Shown here: piece after piece, positions 14,978 through 23,458 of the stretch
Position numbering within the stretch: position 1 is the first letter of the stretch
How the letters are laid out: every line of letters begins with the position of its first letter
NCBI GenBank assembly: GCA_029778615.1
Contig: JAKOPZ010000189.1
Location: 1 to 38,168, forward strand
Reading direction: 5' to 3'
DNA length: 38,168 nt
DNA from: Chloroflexota bacterium
GTDB taxonomy: Bacteria > Chloroflexota > Anaerolineae > UBA4142 > SHND01
The notes under the pieces: model-generated
The model's input: only the letters and a program-made list of their open reading frames with translations
Database searches by the model: none
Told to the model about the DNA's origin: nothing
Program-made: the position numbers and the translations under genes

Positions 14978-15127
14978 CGTTCGCCGCAACGTTCCGTAAC
15001 GTTCGCCGCAACGTTCCGTAACGTTCGCCGCAACGTTCCGTAACGTTCGCCGCAACGTTCCGTAACGTTCGCCGCAACGTTCCGCAACTTCGCCGCAACG
15101 TTCCGCAACTTCGCCGCAACGTTCCGT
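14954..15127 (+). repeat. 22-bp tandem array, eight units, overlapping the end of trpC
   Basis: Six 22-bp units (AACGTTCGCCGC followed by AACGTTCCGT) run from 14954 to 15085. Two 21-bp variants that lost one G follow to 15127. Each unit holds two copies of the self-complementary AACGTT. The trpC stop codon (14975-14977) spans the first unit boundary. A related copy in the opposite orientation (17 of 18 bases) lies in the trp leader at 10574-10591. A short GGAACGAA/TTCGTTCC hairpin follows at 15154-15175. Confidence 0.93.
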
Positions 15128-15190
15128 AATGTGCGGTAGGGAATGAAATGCGAGGAACGAAACGGCGTTCGTTCCGTACGGGATTTGTAA

Positions 15191-15826
15191 ATGACGATTG
15201 TCAAAATCTGCGGTATCACAAACATTGACGATGCGCGCATTGCGATGGACGCGGGTGCGGACATGCTCGGTTTCATTTTTTATCCGCCCAGTCCGCGTTA
15301 CGTCACGCCTGAGCAAGCGCGCGAAATGGTTTCCGTCATTCGTGAAACGTCAAACGTGAAAACAGTTGGTGTGTTTGTGAACGAGTCGCTCGAACATATT
15401 CGCGCGGTGATGGAGATGGCATCGCTCGACTTGGCGCAATTGCATGGCAAAGAATCGCCGGAGATGCTGCGCGAATTGGGAACGCGCGCATACAAATCCA
15501 TTCAAGCGACTGACCTTGACACGGCGCGCGCACTGATGGCAAACTATCGCGCGTCTATAAATGGAAACGTTCCCGCGTTCATCGCCGACGCGCCGCCTGC
15601 GAAATTACCCGGCGGAAATGGGATGGTTGCCGATTGGAGCGTTGCGCGCGAAATTGCAAACGAGTTTTCGATTTTGCTCGCGGGCGGCTTGAATGTAGAA
15701 AATGTGCGTGAGGCGATTGAAATGGTGCAGCCATACGGCGTGGATGTTTCGAGCGGCGTCGAACGCGCGCCGGGGTTGAAAGACCATGCGAAAGTGCGAG
15801 AATTTATTGAACAGGTGAAAAGGTGA
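15191..15826 (+). CDS. trpF: Phosphoribosylanthranilate isomerase
   Basis: TrpF (211 residues) is a TIM-barrel isomerase that converts N-(5-phosphoribosyl)anthranilate to CdRP. The N-terminus VKICGITNIDDARIAMDAGADMLGFIFYPPSPRYV contains the catalytic cysteine. LDLAQLHGKESPEM, the aspartate strand AFIADAPPAKLPGGNGMVADW and the phosphate-binding ending LLAGGLNVENVREAI...GVDVSSGVERAPGLKD are standard. No Shine-Dalgarno site precedes the ATG, which follows the 22-bp array and a short hairpin. The stop lies at the edge of an octamer repeat. Confidence 0.95.
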   Translation: MTIVKICGITNIDDARIAMDAGADMLGFIFYPPSPRYVTPEQAREMVSVIRETSNVKTVGVFVNESLEHIRAVMEMASLDLAQLHGKESPEMLRELGTRAYKSIQATDLDTARALMANYRASINGNVPAFIADAPPAKLPGGNGMVADWSVAREIANEFSILLAGGLNVENVREAIEMVQPYGVDVSSGVERAPGLKDHAKVREFIEQVKR

Positions 15827-15890
15827 CAAGATGACAAGGTGAGCGACGTAGTTTGTCGCAGTCACCTTGTCACTCCGTCACCCTGTCAAC
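15815..15890 (+). repeat. Octanucleotide array with inverted arm (trpF-trpB)
   Basis: Octamers of the type GTGACAAG, ATGACAAG and GTGAGCGA run from 15820 to about 15845. The inverted arm at 15859-15889 reads GTTGACAG, GGTGACGG, AGTGACAA and GGTGACTG on the other strand. The array covers the last codons of trpF and reaches the trpB start. Confidence 0.8.
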
Positions 15891-15892
15891 GC

Positions 15893-17068
15893 ATGTCAAA
15901 AGGCCGTTTTGGAAAATTTGGCGGACAGTACGTTCCCGAAACGTTGATGCCCGCGCTCGCGGAATTGGAACAAGCGTACGAAGACGCGAAACGCGATGAA
16001 AATTTCGCGCGCGAGTTTGACGAATTGCTGCAAAAGTTTGTCGGGCGTCCGACGCCGTTGTATTTTGCGAAACGTTTAACGGAATTGTGCGGCGGCGCGA
16101 AAATTTATTTCAAGCGCGAAGATTTGGCACACACGGGCGCGCACAAAATCAATAACGCGTTGGGACAAGGACTGCTCGCGAAACGCATGAACAAAACGCG
16201 CATCGTTGCCGAAACGGGCGCAGGACAGCACGGCGTCGCGACGGCGGCAACCTGCGCGATGTTGGGACTCGAATGTGTGGTGTACATGGGAACGGATGAC
16301 ATCAAACGCCAACAGCCGAATGTGTTTCGAATGAAATTGTTGGGCGCGGACGTGCGCGAAGTGAATGCGGGCAGTCGCACGTTAAAAGATGCCATCAATG
16401 AAGCGCTGCGCGATTGGGTGACAAATGTTCGCACGACGCATTATCTTCTCGGTTCGGCACTCGGTCCGCATCCGTATCCGACGATGGTGCGCGAATTTCA
16501 AAGTGTGATTGGACGCGAGGCGAAACAACAATTGCAAGACGCGGAAGGAAAATTGCCAACGACGTTGATTGCGTGTGTCGGGGGCGGAAGCAATTCGATT
16601 GGATTGTTTGACGCGTTTCGCCATGATGATGTGGAAATGATTGGCGTGGAAGCGGGCGGACGCGGCATCGAATCAGGCAAACATGCGGCGCGTTTTGCGG
16701 AGCGCGGGATTGGTGTGTTGCACGGAACGTACACGTATCTTTTGCAAACGGATGATGGGCAAGTGCGCGAAACGCATTCCATCAGCGCGGGTTTGGATTA
16801 TCCCGCCGTCGGTCCCGAACACGCGGAATTTTTTGAAAACGAACGCGCGGGGTACACCTACGCGACGGATGAGGAAGCGCTCGACGCGTTCCAAAAAATT
16901 TCGCACTACGAAGGCATCATTCCTGCGCTGGAATCCGCGCACGCGGTTGCCGAAGTGTTGAAACGCGCACCGAAAATGAAACGCGATGAAATTGTGATTG
17001 TAAATTTGTCGGGGCGCGGGGATAAAGATTTGCAGACGGTGATGCGAGAACTGGAGACTGGAGACTAG
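15893..17068 (+). CDS. trpB: Tryptophan synthase beta chain (TrpB1 type)
   Basis: TrpB (391 residues) condenses indole with serine using PLP. It starts with the canonical [22 protein letters not shown]. The PLP lysine is Lys85 in [19 protein letters not shown], followed by [16 protein letters not shown] and the phosphate-cup sequence [10 protein letters not shown]. The C-terminus [13 protein letters not shown] is standard. The ATG at 15893 was preferred because the frame from 15839 begins within the repeat. The last residues (ETGD) and the stop TAG are encoded by heptamers of type CTGGAGA. It is followed by trpA, its channel partner. Confidence 0.96.
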   Translation: MSKGRFGKFGGQYVPETLMPALAELEQAYEDAKRDENFAREFDELLQKFVGRPTPLYFAKRLTELCGGAKIYFKREDLAHTGAHKINNALGQGLLAKRMNKTRIVAETGAGQHGVATAATCAMLGLECVVYMGTDDIKRQQPNVFRMKLLGADVREVNAGSRTLKDAINEALRDWVTNVRTTHYLLGSALGPHPYPTMVREFQSVIGREAKQQLQDAEGKLPTTLIACVGGGSNSIGLFDAFRHDDVEMIGVEAGGRGIESGKHAARFAERGIGVLHGTYTYLLQTDDGQVRETHSISAGLDYPAVGPEHAEFFENERAGYTYATDEEALDAFQKISHYEGIIPALESAHAVAEVLKRAPKMKRDEIVIVNLSGRGDKDLQTVMRELETGD

Positions 17069-17105
17069 AGATTGAGTGAGTCTCCAGTCTCTAAGCTCTA
17101 GTCTT
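17051..17105 (+). repeat. Heptanucleotide array with inverted arm (trpB-trpA)
   Basis: CTGGAGA, CTGGAGA and CTAGAGA at 17051-17071 are followed by the inverted arm at 17079-17104 (GACTAGA, GCTTAGA, GACTGGA on the other strand). The trpB stop codon (17066-17068) lies in the third heptamer. Confidence 0.85.
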
Positions 17106-17114
17106 GTTTTTGAG

Positions 17115-17900
17115 ATGAACCGAATTGACGAAACCTTTAATGCACTAAAGAACAAACGCGCGGCGTTGATGCCGTATTTGCCTCTTGGGTTTCCGAACAT
17201 TCAAACGTCGCGCGAGTTGATTCGCGTCGCGCAAGACGCGGGCGCGGATATTTTGGAATTGGGCGTGCCGTTCAGTGACCCGCTCGCGGATGGTCCGGTG
17301 ATTCAACATGCGACGCAAGTGGCGTTGGGAAACGGGATGACGCTGAAAAAATGTTTGGATTTGGTGCAAGACGCGCGCGCGAATGGTGTTACAATTCCGT
17401 TGGTGTTGATGGGCTATTACAATCCCATCTTGCAATACGGTTTGAAAAAATTCGCGCGTGACGCGGTCGAAGCGGGCGCGGACGGTGTCATTGTTCCCGA
17501 TTTGCCGGTGGAAGAAGCGGATGCTTTGCAAGACGCGGCACGCGAGGTTGAACTGCACGTTGTGTTTCTCGCCGCGCCGACGAGCAGTGACGAACGTTTG
17601 AAAAAAATCAGCAAGGCGACGCGCGGCTTTATCTATCTCGTTTCGCTGACGGGTGTCACCGGCGCGCGCAATGATTTGCCTGAAGGCATTGCTGCATTTG
17701 TGACGCGAACGCGCGTGGTGACAGACAAACCCCTGTGCGTCGGCTTTGGCATTTCAAACGCCGAGAACGCGAAACGTGTCGCACATTTCGCGGATGGGGT
17801 CATTGTCGGCAGCGCGCTCGTTTCGAAAATTGGCGAGCCGGAAAACGCGGTGGAAAGCGCGCGTGGGTTTCTCGCCGAGTTACGTGAAGCAGTCAAGTAG
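17115..17900 (+). CDS. trpA: Tryptophan synthase alpha chain
   Basis: TrpA (261 residues) cleaves indole-3-glycerol phosphate and passes indole to TrpB. The catalytic residues are Glu48 and Asp59 in ILELGVPFSDPLADGPVIQ. Loop 6 and the phosphate site are seen in FIYLVSLTGVTGAR, LCVGFGISNAENAKRV and ADGVIVGSALVSKI. The ATG at 17115 was taken as start because the longer frame from 17076 is repeat-derived. It completes the trpE-GD-C-F-B-A set, and the next gene starts 11 bases later. Confidence 0.95.
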   Translation: MNRIDETFNALKNKRAALMPYLPLGFPNIQTSRELIRVAQDAGADILELGVPFSDPLADGPVIQHATQVALGNGMTLKKCLDLVQDARANGVTIPLVLMGYYNPILQYGLKKFARDAVEAGADGVIVPDLPVEEADALQDAAREVELHVVFLAAPTSSDERLKKISKATRGFIYLVSLTGVTGARNDLPEGIAAFVTRTRVVTDKPLCVGFGISNAENAKRVAHFADGVIVGSALVSKIGEPENAVESARGFLAELREAVK

Positions 17901-17911
17901 AAGGAAGTTTT

Positions 17912-18694
17912 GTGGCTCAAGTTCTCAAACCCGGTGCCGTGGTTGGAAATTATAAAGTCATCGAACTCGCGGGTGACGGCACTCAATCCAACATTTATTT
18001 CGCCGAACGCGAAAATACATTTTGCTGGCTCATTCAAATTGAAGCGCCGGATTGGCAGCCGGACGTGCGCGTCGCCGACGTGGAGCGTTTTCAAATTGAC
18101 AAGGGTGAATGGGTTGCGTTTCCCGTTGGCGGGACGAGCATGGTCAATCTCGCGAGTTGGGTAGACCGGCTCGAACTGCCTTATATCGGCTGGCGTTGGG
18201 CGACGCTGGCGCGCGAGATTGGATTGCTGCACGCCAAGAAAATTGTTTTGCAAGAGGTGCGCGTCTTTTCGCTGGACTACTTGTTTTTCAACAATGTCGG
18301 TGAGTTGACGTTGGCGCAGGACGAACCGGGCAAACTGGACAAGCACGCGTTTCCCGTGCCCGACGACCCCGAAGAGGTCACCGCCGCGTCGGATGTCTTT
18401 GCGTTGGGCGAATCACTCAAAGCATTGGCAGGCGAAAATTTGTCGAGCCGTGTTGCAAGTGTGTTGAACCGCGCAACGGACCCGGACATATCCAAGCGGT
18501 ATCCGAACGCAACTGTGTTTGCCGAAGCATTAGGTCGTGTACTGCCGGACCCCAATCGAGAAAAAATCATTACCCCGCGCAGTCGCACACGTTCGGCGAT
18601 TCTGATTGCGGTCTTGCTTTTTTTGTGCTTGGCAGAATGTGTGACACTGGTTGTGTGGGCAATTTTAAATCAATACATTGGCTTGCCTTTTTGA
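17912..18694 (+). CDS. Membrane-anchored pseudokinase
   Basis: This 260-residue protein has the outline of a Ser/Thr kinase fold. VVGNYKVIELAGDGTQSNIYFAERE (10-34) resembles the glycine-rich loop, TAASDVFALGESLKALAG resembles subdomain IX (SDVYSLG), and RATDPDISKRYPNATVFAEAL resembles the end of the C-lobe. The VAIK lysine, the HRD catalytic loop (here HAKKIVLQEVRV) and DFG are absent, so catalysis is unlikely. A single transmembrane segment lies near the C-terminus (about 227-252, ILIAVLLFLCLAECVTLVVWAIL). It starts with GTG after AAGGAAG, 11 bases after trpA and just before trpS, so it is carried in the trp operon. Its role there is unknown. Confidence 0.7.
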   Translation: MAQVLKPGAVVGNYKVIELAGDGTQSNIYFAERENTFCWLIQIEAPDWQPDVRVADVERFQIDKGEWVAFPVGGTSMVNLASWVDRLELPYIGWRWATLAREIGLLHAKKIVLQEVRVFSLDYLFFNNVGELTLAQDEPGKLDKHAFPVPDDPEEVTAASDVFALGESLKALAGENLSSRVASVLNRATDPDISKRYPNATVFAEALGRVLPDPNREKIITPRSRTRSAILIAVLLFLCLAECVTLVVWAILNQYIGLPF

Positions 18695-18722
18695 ATCCAG
18701 TCCATACCGCATGGGGATATTT

Positions 18723-19724
18723 ATGACGACAAAGAAAATTGTATTTTCGGGAATTCAACCTACCGGCGATTTTCATATCGGCAATTATATTGGCGCGATA
18801 AAACGCTGGGTCGCCGAGCAGGATTTGTACGACAATATCTTTTGTGTGGTTGATTTACACGCCATCACACTGTACCAAGACCCGAAAATTTTGCGCGCGA
18901 AAATTCGTCAAGCGGCGGGCGTGCTGTTGGCGTGCGGGATTGACCCGCAAAAAAGTTTATTGTTTGTGCAATCGCATGTCCCCGCGCACGCAGAACTCGC
19001 GTGGATTTTGAATTGTGTTACGCCCGTCGGTTGGCTAGAACGCATGACGCAATACAAAGACAAATCGGCGAAACTGGAAAGCGTCAGCACGGGACTGTTG
19101 GACTATCCGGTATTGATGGCGTCAGACATTTTGTTGTACCAAACGGATTACGTTCCCGTTGGCGAAGACCAAAAGCAGCATATTGAATTGACGCGCGATG
19201 TCGCGCAGCGCTTCAACGCGTTGTACGGTGAAACGTTTGCGATTCCCGAAGGCACAATTCCAAAAATTGGCGCGCGCATCATGGGCTTTGATGACCCGAC
19301 GGTGAAAATGTCCAAGAGCCTCGCGGCTGAACAAAAACATCACGCGGTCGGATTGCTCGATTCACCCGACCAAGTATGGGCGGTGCTGAAACGCGCGACG
19401 ACGGATTCGGGCAAAGAAATCACGTTTAGTGAGGATTCAAAAAAAGCGGGCGTGAAGAATTTGCTCACGGTGTATCAAGCGTTGACGGGACAAACGCAAG
19501 CGGAAATCGAAAATCATTTCGAAGGAAAGTTGTACGGCGCGTTGAAACGCGAAGTTGCAGATGTGATTATCGAGGCGCTCAAGCCGCTGCAAGCGCGTTA
19601 CAACGAATTGATGCAAGACACAAGCGCGCTCGATGCAATTCTCCAACGCGCCGCCGAACAAGCCGCCGCGCGCGCCGCCCCAACGTTGCGAAAAGCAAAA
19701 GAGAAGGTGGGATTTGTTGTATAG
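18723..19724 (+). CDS. trpS: Tryptophanyl-tRNA synthetase
   Basis: TrpRS (333 residues, class I) charges tRNA-Trp. The HIGH motif is present as GIQPTGDFHIGNYIGA near residues 10-25, the tryptophan pocket as FVQSHVPAHAELAW and YPVLMASDILLYQTDYVPVGEDQKQHIELTRD, and the KMSKS loop as PTVKMSKSLA. The ATG at 18723 gives the usual start MTTKKIVFSGIQPTG. The start lies 28 bases after the pseudokinase stop. Being downstream of a Trp T-box fits: low charging of tRNA-Trp would raise both synthesis of the amino acid and its synthetase. Confidence 0.95.
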   Translation: MTTKKIVFSGIQPTGDFHIGNYIGAIKRWVAEQDLYDNIFCVVDLHAITLYQDPKILRAKIRQAAGVLLACGIDPQKSLLFVQSHVPAHAELAWILNCVTPVGWLERMTQYKDKSAKLESVSTGLLDYPVLMASDILLYQTDYVPVGEDQKQHIELTRDVAQRFNALYGETFAIPEGTIPKIGARIMGFDDPTVKMSKSLAAEQKHHAVGLLDSPDQVWAVLKRATTDSGKEITFSEDSKKAGVKNLLTVYQALTGQTQAEIENHFEGKLYGALKREVADVIIEALKPLQARYNELMQDTSALDAILQRAAEQAAARAAPTLRKAKEKVGFVV

Positions 19725-19821
19725 GGCGATAGTGTGATAGTGCGATAGTGTGATAGTGCAATCGTGCATCAAGGTCAAACGCCAAGTTCTAATCTCCAGT
19801 CTCCAGTCTCCAATCTCCAAC
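19725..19821 (+). repeat. Octamer and heptamer repeats (trpS-trpB2 spacer)
   Basis: Five octamers of type GATAGTGT/GATAGTGC run from 19728 to about 19768. Four heptamers (CTCCAGT, CTCCAGT, CTCCAAT, CTCCAAC) lie at 19794-19821. The second word is the complement of the trpB-trpA word. No terminator is obvious, so TrpB2 may belong to the same transcript. Confidence 0.8.
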
Positions 19822-19838
19822 ATTCCAAAGGAGGGAAT

Positions 19839-21221
19839 ATGTCCGACCAAACCAAATACGTTTTGCAAGAAAGTGAAATGCCCACGCAGTGGTACAACAT
19901 TCAAAATGATTTCGCGACGCCACTGCCGCCCGTGATTCATCCCGGCACCGGGCAGCCGATTGGTCCCGCCGACCTCGCGCCGCTGTTTCCGATGGAATTG
20001 ATTATGCAAGAGGCGAGCGTCGGTCCGTACGCGACGAGTTATGTCGACATTCCCGAAGAGGTGCAAGAGGCGTACAAATTGTGGCGACCCACGCCGCTCA
20101 TTCGCGCGCGGCGTTTGGAAAAAGCGTTGGGCACACCCGCGCACATTTATTTCAAGTACGAAGGCGTTTCGCCATCGGGTTCACACAAACCCAATACGGC
20201 GGTGCCGCAGGCGTACTATAACAAAAAAGAAGGCACAAAACGCATCACCACCGAAACGGGCGCGGGACAATGGGGCAGCGCACTCGCGTTCGCGTGCCAA
20301 TTGTACGACATTGAATGCAAAGTGTACATGGTCGCGATTTCGTACCGCCAAAAACCGTACCGCCGTTTTTTGATGGAAACCTACGGCGCCCAAGTCGTCT
20401 CCTCCCCTTCCCCCGACAATCCGATTGGACAAAAATTTCTCGCGCAAGACCCCGAACACACGGGCTCACTCGGACTTGCGATTAGCGAAGCGGTTGCGGA
20501 TGCCGCGCCGCGCGAAGATACAAAATATTCACTCGGCTCGGTGTTGAATCACGTATTGATGCACCAGACGATTATTGGACAGGAAGCGCTCAAGCAGATG
20601 GAAATGGCGGGCGAATATCCCGATATCGTCGTCGGCTGCGCGGGCGGCGGCTCGAACTTTGCGGGCATCGCGTTACCGTTCGTGCGCGAAAAAATGAAAA
20701 GTGGCAAGAATACGCGCATCATCGCCGCCGAACCGACTGCCGCGCCTTCGTTGACGAAAGGTGTGTACACGTACGATTTCGGCGATACGGGGCAAATTAT
20801 TCCGCTCGTAAAAATGTACACGCTGGGTTCGTCATTCATTCCCGCGCCAATTCACGCGGGCGGCTTGCGTTATCACGGCATGGCGCCCATCGTCTGCAAA
20901 TTGTACGACGAAGGTTTGATTGAAGCCGTCGCCGTTGGGCAAAACGCCGTGTTTGAATCGAATGTGTTGTTTGCGCGCGAAGAAGGCATTCTCCCCGCGC
21001 CCGAACCCGGTCACGCGATTCGCGTGGTGATTCAAGAAGCAATGAAAGCAAAAGAAGAGGGCGTCAAGAAAACGATTCTGTTCAACCTGTGCGGTCACGG
21101 ACATTTTGACCTTGCGGGTTACGACGCATACATGCGCGGGCAATTGCAAGATTTCGAATATCCGCGCGAAGAAGTGGAAAAAGCGATTTCGATGCTGCCG
21201 AAAGTGGAGATGGCGTCGTAA
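19839..21221 (+). CDS. trpB2: TrpB2-type tryptophan synthase beta chain-like protein
   Basis: This 460-residue PLP enzyme belongs to the TrpB2 subgroup. It has a long N-terminal extension (about residues 1-80, with [24 protein letters not shown]), [12 protein letters not shown], the PLP lysine Lys117 in [13 protein letters not shown], the TrpB2 hallmark [14 protein letters not shown] (Trp in place of the His of TrpB1), and the phosphate cup [11 protein letters not shown]. TrpB2 enzymes usually act without TrpA, using free indole or salvaging it. The ATG at 19839 follows a strong AAAGGAGG site by 4 bases. Having TrpB1 and TrpB2 within 4 kb suggests specialisation: one for the TrpA complex and the other for indole recovery. 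Confidence 0.9.
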   Translation: MSDQTKYVLQESEMPTQWYNIQNDFATPLPPVIHPGTGQPIGPADLAPLFPMELIMQEASVGPYATSYVDIPEEVQEAYKLWRPTPLIRARRLEKALGTPAHIYFKYEGVSPSGSHKPNTAVPQAYYNKKEGTKRITTETGAGQWGSALAFACQLYDIECKVYMVAISYRQKPYRRFLMETYGAQVVSSPSPDNPIGQKFLAQDPEHTGSLGLAISEAVADAAPREDTKYSLGSVLNHVLMHQTIIGQEALKQMEMAGEYPDIVVGCAGGGSNFAGIALPFVREKMKSGKNTRIIAAEPTAAPSLTKGVYTYDFGDTGQIIPLVKMYTLGSSFIPAPIHAGGLRYHGMAPIVCKLYDEGLIEAVAVGQNAVFESNVLFAREEGILPAPEPGHAIRVVIQEAMKAKEEGVKKTILFNLCGHGHFDLAGYDAYMRGQLQDFEYPREEVEKAISMLPKVEMAS

Positions 21222-21296
21222 TCAGAGCACAGAACCCAGAACCCCGATTACAGATTTTGCATCGTCTGGATTCTGTGTTCTGTTATCTGTAATCTG
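21222..21296 (+). repeat. Heptanucleotide array with inverted arm (after trpB2)
   Basis: The forward words CAGAGCA, CAGAACC, CAGAACC, CCGATTA and CAGATTT are mirrored by an inverted arm reading CAGATTA, CAGATAA, CAGAACA and CAGAATC on the other strand. The two arms fold into a hairpin immediately before the next start codon and may also terminate transcription. Confidence 0.8.
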
Positions 21297-21683
21297 ATGA
21301 ACGACCTCTTTGAAAAAATCTACACCCTCGCCCGCGCGATTCCGTTTGGCAAAGTGACGACGTACGGACAACTCGGCGCGATGGTGGGCTTGAGTGACAT
21401 GCGTTATGTCGGCGATGCAATGAACGCGTGTCCCGACGATGTGCCATGGCAGCGTGTGATAAATTCGCGCGGGACGATTTCGCTCGGCGGCGCGACGGGT
21501 TCCAAACAACGCGCGCTGCTCGAACAAGAGAGCGTGGTGTTTGACGAAAACGGACGCGTGGATTTTGCAGAGGTCGGTTGGATTCCCGATGCCGAATGGT
21601 TGGAGGAGAATGGTTACAAATTACCGCCGCCATTGGCGCAAGAAAAAAAGAAAAACGAAGGTGAGCAATTGAGTTTGTTCTAA
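21297..21683 (+). CDS. Alkyltransferase-like (ATL) DNA-binding protein
   Basis: This 128-residue protein matches the DNA-binding domain of O6-methylguanine methyltransferase (FEKIYTLARAIPFGKVTTYGQLGAMVGL). In place of the PCHR active site it has PWQRV (residues 50-54), so the acceptor cysteine is replaced by Trp51. This is the hallmark of ATL proteins. They bind O6-alkylguanine, flip it out and hand the lesion to nucleotide excision repair instead of repairing it directly. NSRGTISLGGATGSKQRALLEQE continues the family pattern. The basic, acidic C-terminal tail (about 110-128) ends in EQLSLF, which looks like a beta-clamp binding sequence (QLSLF). Confidence 0.9.
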   Translation: MNDLFEKIYTLARAIPFGKVTTYGQLGAMVGLSDMRYVGDAMNACPDDVPWQRVINSRGTISLGGATGSKQRALLEQESVVFDENGRVDFAEVGWIPDAEWLEENGYKLPPPLAQEKKKNEGEQLSLF

Positions 21684-21687
21684 TGCG

Positions 21688-21759
21688 AGTAGCAGGTAGA
21701 ATGTAGCAGGTAGCAGGGATGGGATTCTCTGCTACCTGCTACTCTTTTTACCTACTACC
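21688..21759 (+). repeat. Heptanucleotide hairpin array
   Basis: GTAGCAG, GTAGAAT, GTAGCAG and GTAGCAG are followed by the complementary CTGCTAC, CTGCTAC, a T-run and CCTACTACCC. The arms form a stem of about 14 bp followed by CTTTTT, so it could serve as an intrinsic terminator. The word matches that of the trpE-trpGD arrays. Confidence 0.85.
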
Positions 21760-21765
21760 CAAACT

Positions 21766-22602
21766 ATGGAAGCGACGGAACTGAACCTCTCAATTGTTTC
21801 ACTACAAAATGTTTTGCTCCACGAAGAAATCGAACACAAGCGCGTAGAGAAATTGACGCGGCGTTTGCGCGATGAACGCGTATTAAAAAATCCGCCGATG
21901 GTGGCGCAAGTGAACGACAACGGCACGCCGCGTTATGTCGTTCTCGACGGCGCGTCGCGTACGAGCGCATTGCGCGCGCTGAACATTCCCGACATTCTCG
22001 TACAAATTGTGGATTATCACTCGCCGCAAGTGAAACTCGACTCGTGGCATCATCTCTTGCTCGACATTACGCCGAGTGGATTGCGGCGCGAACTCGATGA
22101 AGTGACTTGCGTTTCAATGGTCGAGATGGACGAAGCGCAGGCAGAGCGCGAATTGCAGGAACGAAAAATTCTCGCGTACCTTAAATTTACCGACGGACGT
22201 TCGGCAGGATTACGATGCAGCGATGATTTGAGAGAACAAGCCGAAGCATTGAATGAAGTGGTGCGTTCGTACGAAGCCAAAGTGGAATTGTATCGCGTCT
22301 CGACGACCGACCTTGAACAACTCGTCGCCGACCCGCAACGGCTCGCGGCGGTGATGGTGTTTCCGCGTTACACGCCCGACGAAATCATCGAACTCGCGTT
22401 GAGCGGCGCGCGTGTGCCGATGGGCATCACGCGTCACATTATTCCCGGACGCGCGCTGCGCGTAAATTTGCCGCTCGATATTTTGGAAAGCAACCAATCG
22501 CTCACCGAAAAAAATACATGGCTCGACGCGTGGCTCCAAGAGAAAATGAAAAATCGCAACGTGAGATATTATCAAGAGCCGGTATTTTTGTTTGATGAAT
22601 GA
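21766..22602 (+). CDS. ParB-N/SerK-like domain protein
   Basis: This 278-residue cytoplasmic protein has an N-terminal ParB/sulfiredoxin-like domain. LHEEIEHKRVEKLTRRLRDERVLKNPPMVAQ is followed by the core YVVLDGASRTSALRALNIPDILVQIVDY (about residues 64-92), with VLDGASR in place of the GHHR/GERR motif. The C-terminal part (about 200-278: VMVFPRYTPDEIIELALSGARVPMGITRHIIPGRALRVNLPLDIL) looks like the SbnI/SerK (free serine kinase) family. Those enzymes phosphorylate L-serine to O-phosphoserine. The assignment is tentative, and a DNA-binding regulator is the alternative. If it is a serine kinase, its position near two serine-using TrpB genes is noteworthy. Confidence 0.5.
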   Translation: MEATELNLSIVSLQNVLLHEEIEHKRVEKLTRRLRDERVLKNPPMVAQVNDNGTPRYVVLDGASRTSALRALNIPDILVQIVDYHSPQVKLDSWHHLLLDITPSGLRRELDEVTCVSMVEMDEAQAERELQERKILAYLKFTDGRSAGLRCSDDLREQAEALNEVVRSYEAKVELYRVSTTDLEQLVADPQRLAAVMVFPRYTPDEIIELALSGARVPMGITRHIIPGRALRVNLPLDILESNQSLTEKNTWLDAWLQEKMKNRNVRYYQEPVFLFDE

Positions 22603-22607
22603 AATAT

Positions 22608-22790
22608 CAATGCACAATGGGCAATGCACAATCCACAATGGGCAATGCACAATGCACGATGGACAATGCACAATCCACGATGGACAATGCACAATGCACG
22701 ATGGACAATGCACAAACCACTAATCACCCAATCACCTAATCACCCAATCACCTTATTCGCTTCATCTCCAGTCTCCAATGTCTAGTCTCC
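22608..22790 (+). repeat. Fifteen heptamers CAATGCA-type plus octamers and heptamers
   Basis: Fifteen uninterrupted 7-mers at 22608-22712 (CAATGCA, CAATGGG, CAATCCA, CGATGGA) follow the previous stop codon by 5 bases. Octamers AATCACCC/AATCACCT follow at about 22722-22752, then CTCCAGT, CTCCAAT and CTAGTCTCC words at 22766-22790. A TATAAT at 22795-22800 may be the -10 box of the next gene, but it lacks a clear -35. Confidence 0.9.
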
Positions 22791-22833
22791 ATGATATAAT
22801 CCCGCGCGCGGATTCAAGAAAGGCACGCCCACA

Positions 22834-23457
22834 ATGTCTCTCCCCGATTTCGGTTTGCTCAACTGTTTTTATTTGTTCCTCTTGATGCTTGGCGTGTTTT
22901 ACGCGCTCTTTCTCCTCATCACAGGTGGACTGCATTCCATTCACATGCCTTCGCTCGATATTGATTTGGGCGGCGGGCATATTCCCGATACCGCGCATGT
23001 GGACATCGGCGGCGGAGCAGGACATGATGTCAGCATCGTCTCACTCAGCCCAATTAGCATTGCCGCGTTCGTTACATCGTTTGGCGGCATCGGTTTGATT
23101 GCCACACTCGGCATGGGGTGGAACAGCATGGCAAGCGTTATCGCCGCCGTCATCGGCTCCATCGTCGTCGCCATTCTTTCGCATTTTGCATTTTTCTATT
23201 TGTTCATCGCGCCGCAAGCATCCTCCGCGCTCAAATCGAGCGACATTATCGGACGCGCTGCCCAAGTCACCGCGCCGATTCCCGGTAACAGCGTCGGCGA
23301 AATTGCGTATGTTTCGATGGGCGAGCGGCATACGGCAACCGCGCGTTCCAGCAATGGGCAAAACATTGCGCGCGGCGCAACCGTCATTATCGAAGGCATC
23401 ACAGGCACTGTGATGAATGTGCGTTTGGAATCCGAAAGACAAGAAAAGGAAGGTTAA
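22834..23457 (+). CDS. NfeD-like membrane protein, flotillin partner
   Basis: This 207-residue protein has an N-terminal membrane segment (about 8-33), a Gly/His-rich loop (LDIDLGGGHIPDTAHVDIGGGAGHD), and two further membrane segments (about 70-95 and 100-130). The C-terminal OB-fold-like region is GRAAQVTAPIPGNSVGEIAYVSMGERHTATARS...IARGATVIIEGITGTVMNVR, typical of short NfeD/YuaF proteins. Such proteins form an operon with flotillin, organise membrane microdomains and affect fluidity. The flotillin gene starts 1 base after its stop codon, which confirms the pairing. Confidence 0.82.
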   Translation: MSLPDFGLLNCFYLFLLMLGVFYALFLLITGGLHSIHMPSLDIDLGGGHIPDTAHVDIGGGAGHDVSIVSLSPISIAAFVTSFGGIGLIATLGMGWNSMASVIAAVIGSIVVAILSHFAFFYLFIAPQASSALKSSDIIGRAAQVTAPIPGNSVGEIAYVSMGERHTATARSSNGQNIARGATVIIEGITGTVMNVRLESERQEKEG

Positions 23458-23458
23458 G

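Noticed and set aside
14811-15316. Minus-strand frames with repeated CGTLRRT-type peptides
   Set aside because: They only translate the 22-bp tandem array and have no start signals.
22210-22713. Minus-strand frame with HCPSCIV repeats
   Set aside because: It is produced by the CAATGCA heptamers and by the antisense of the ParB/SerK-like gene.
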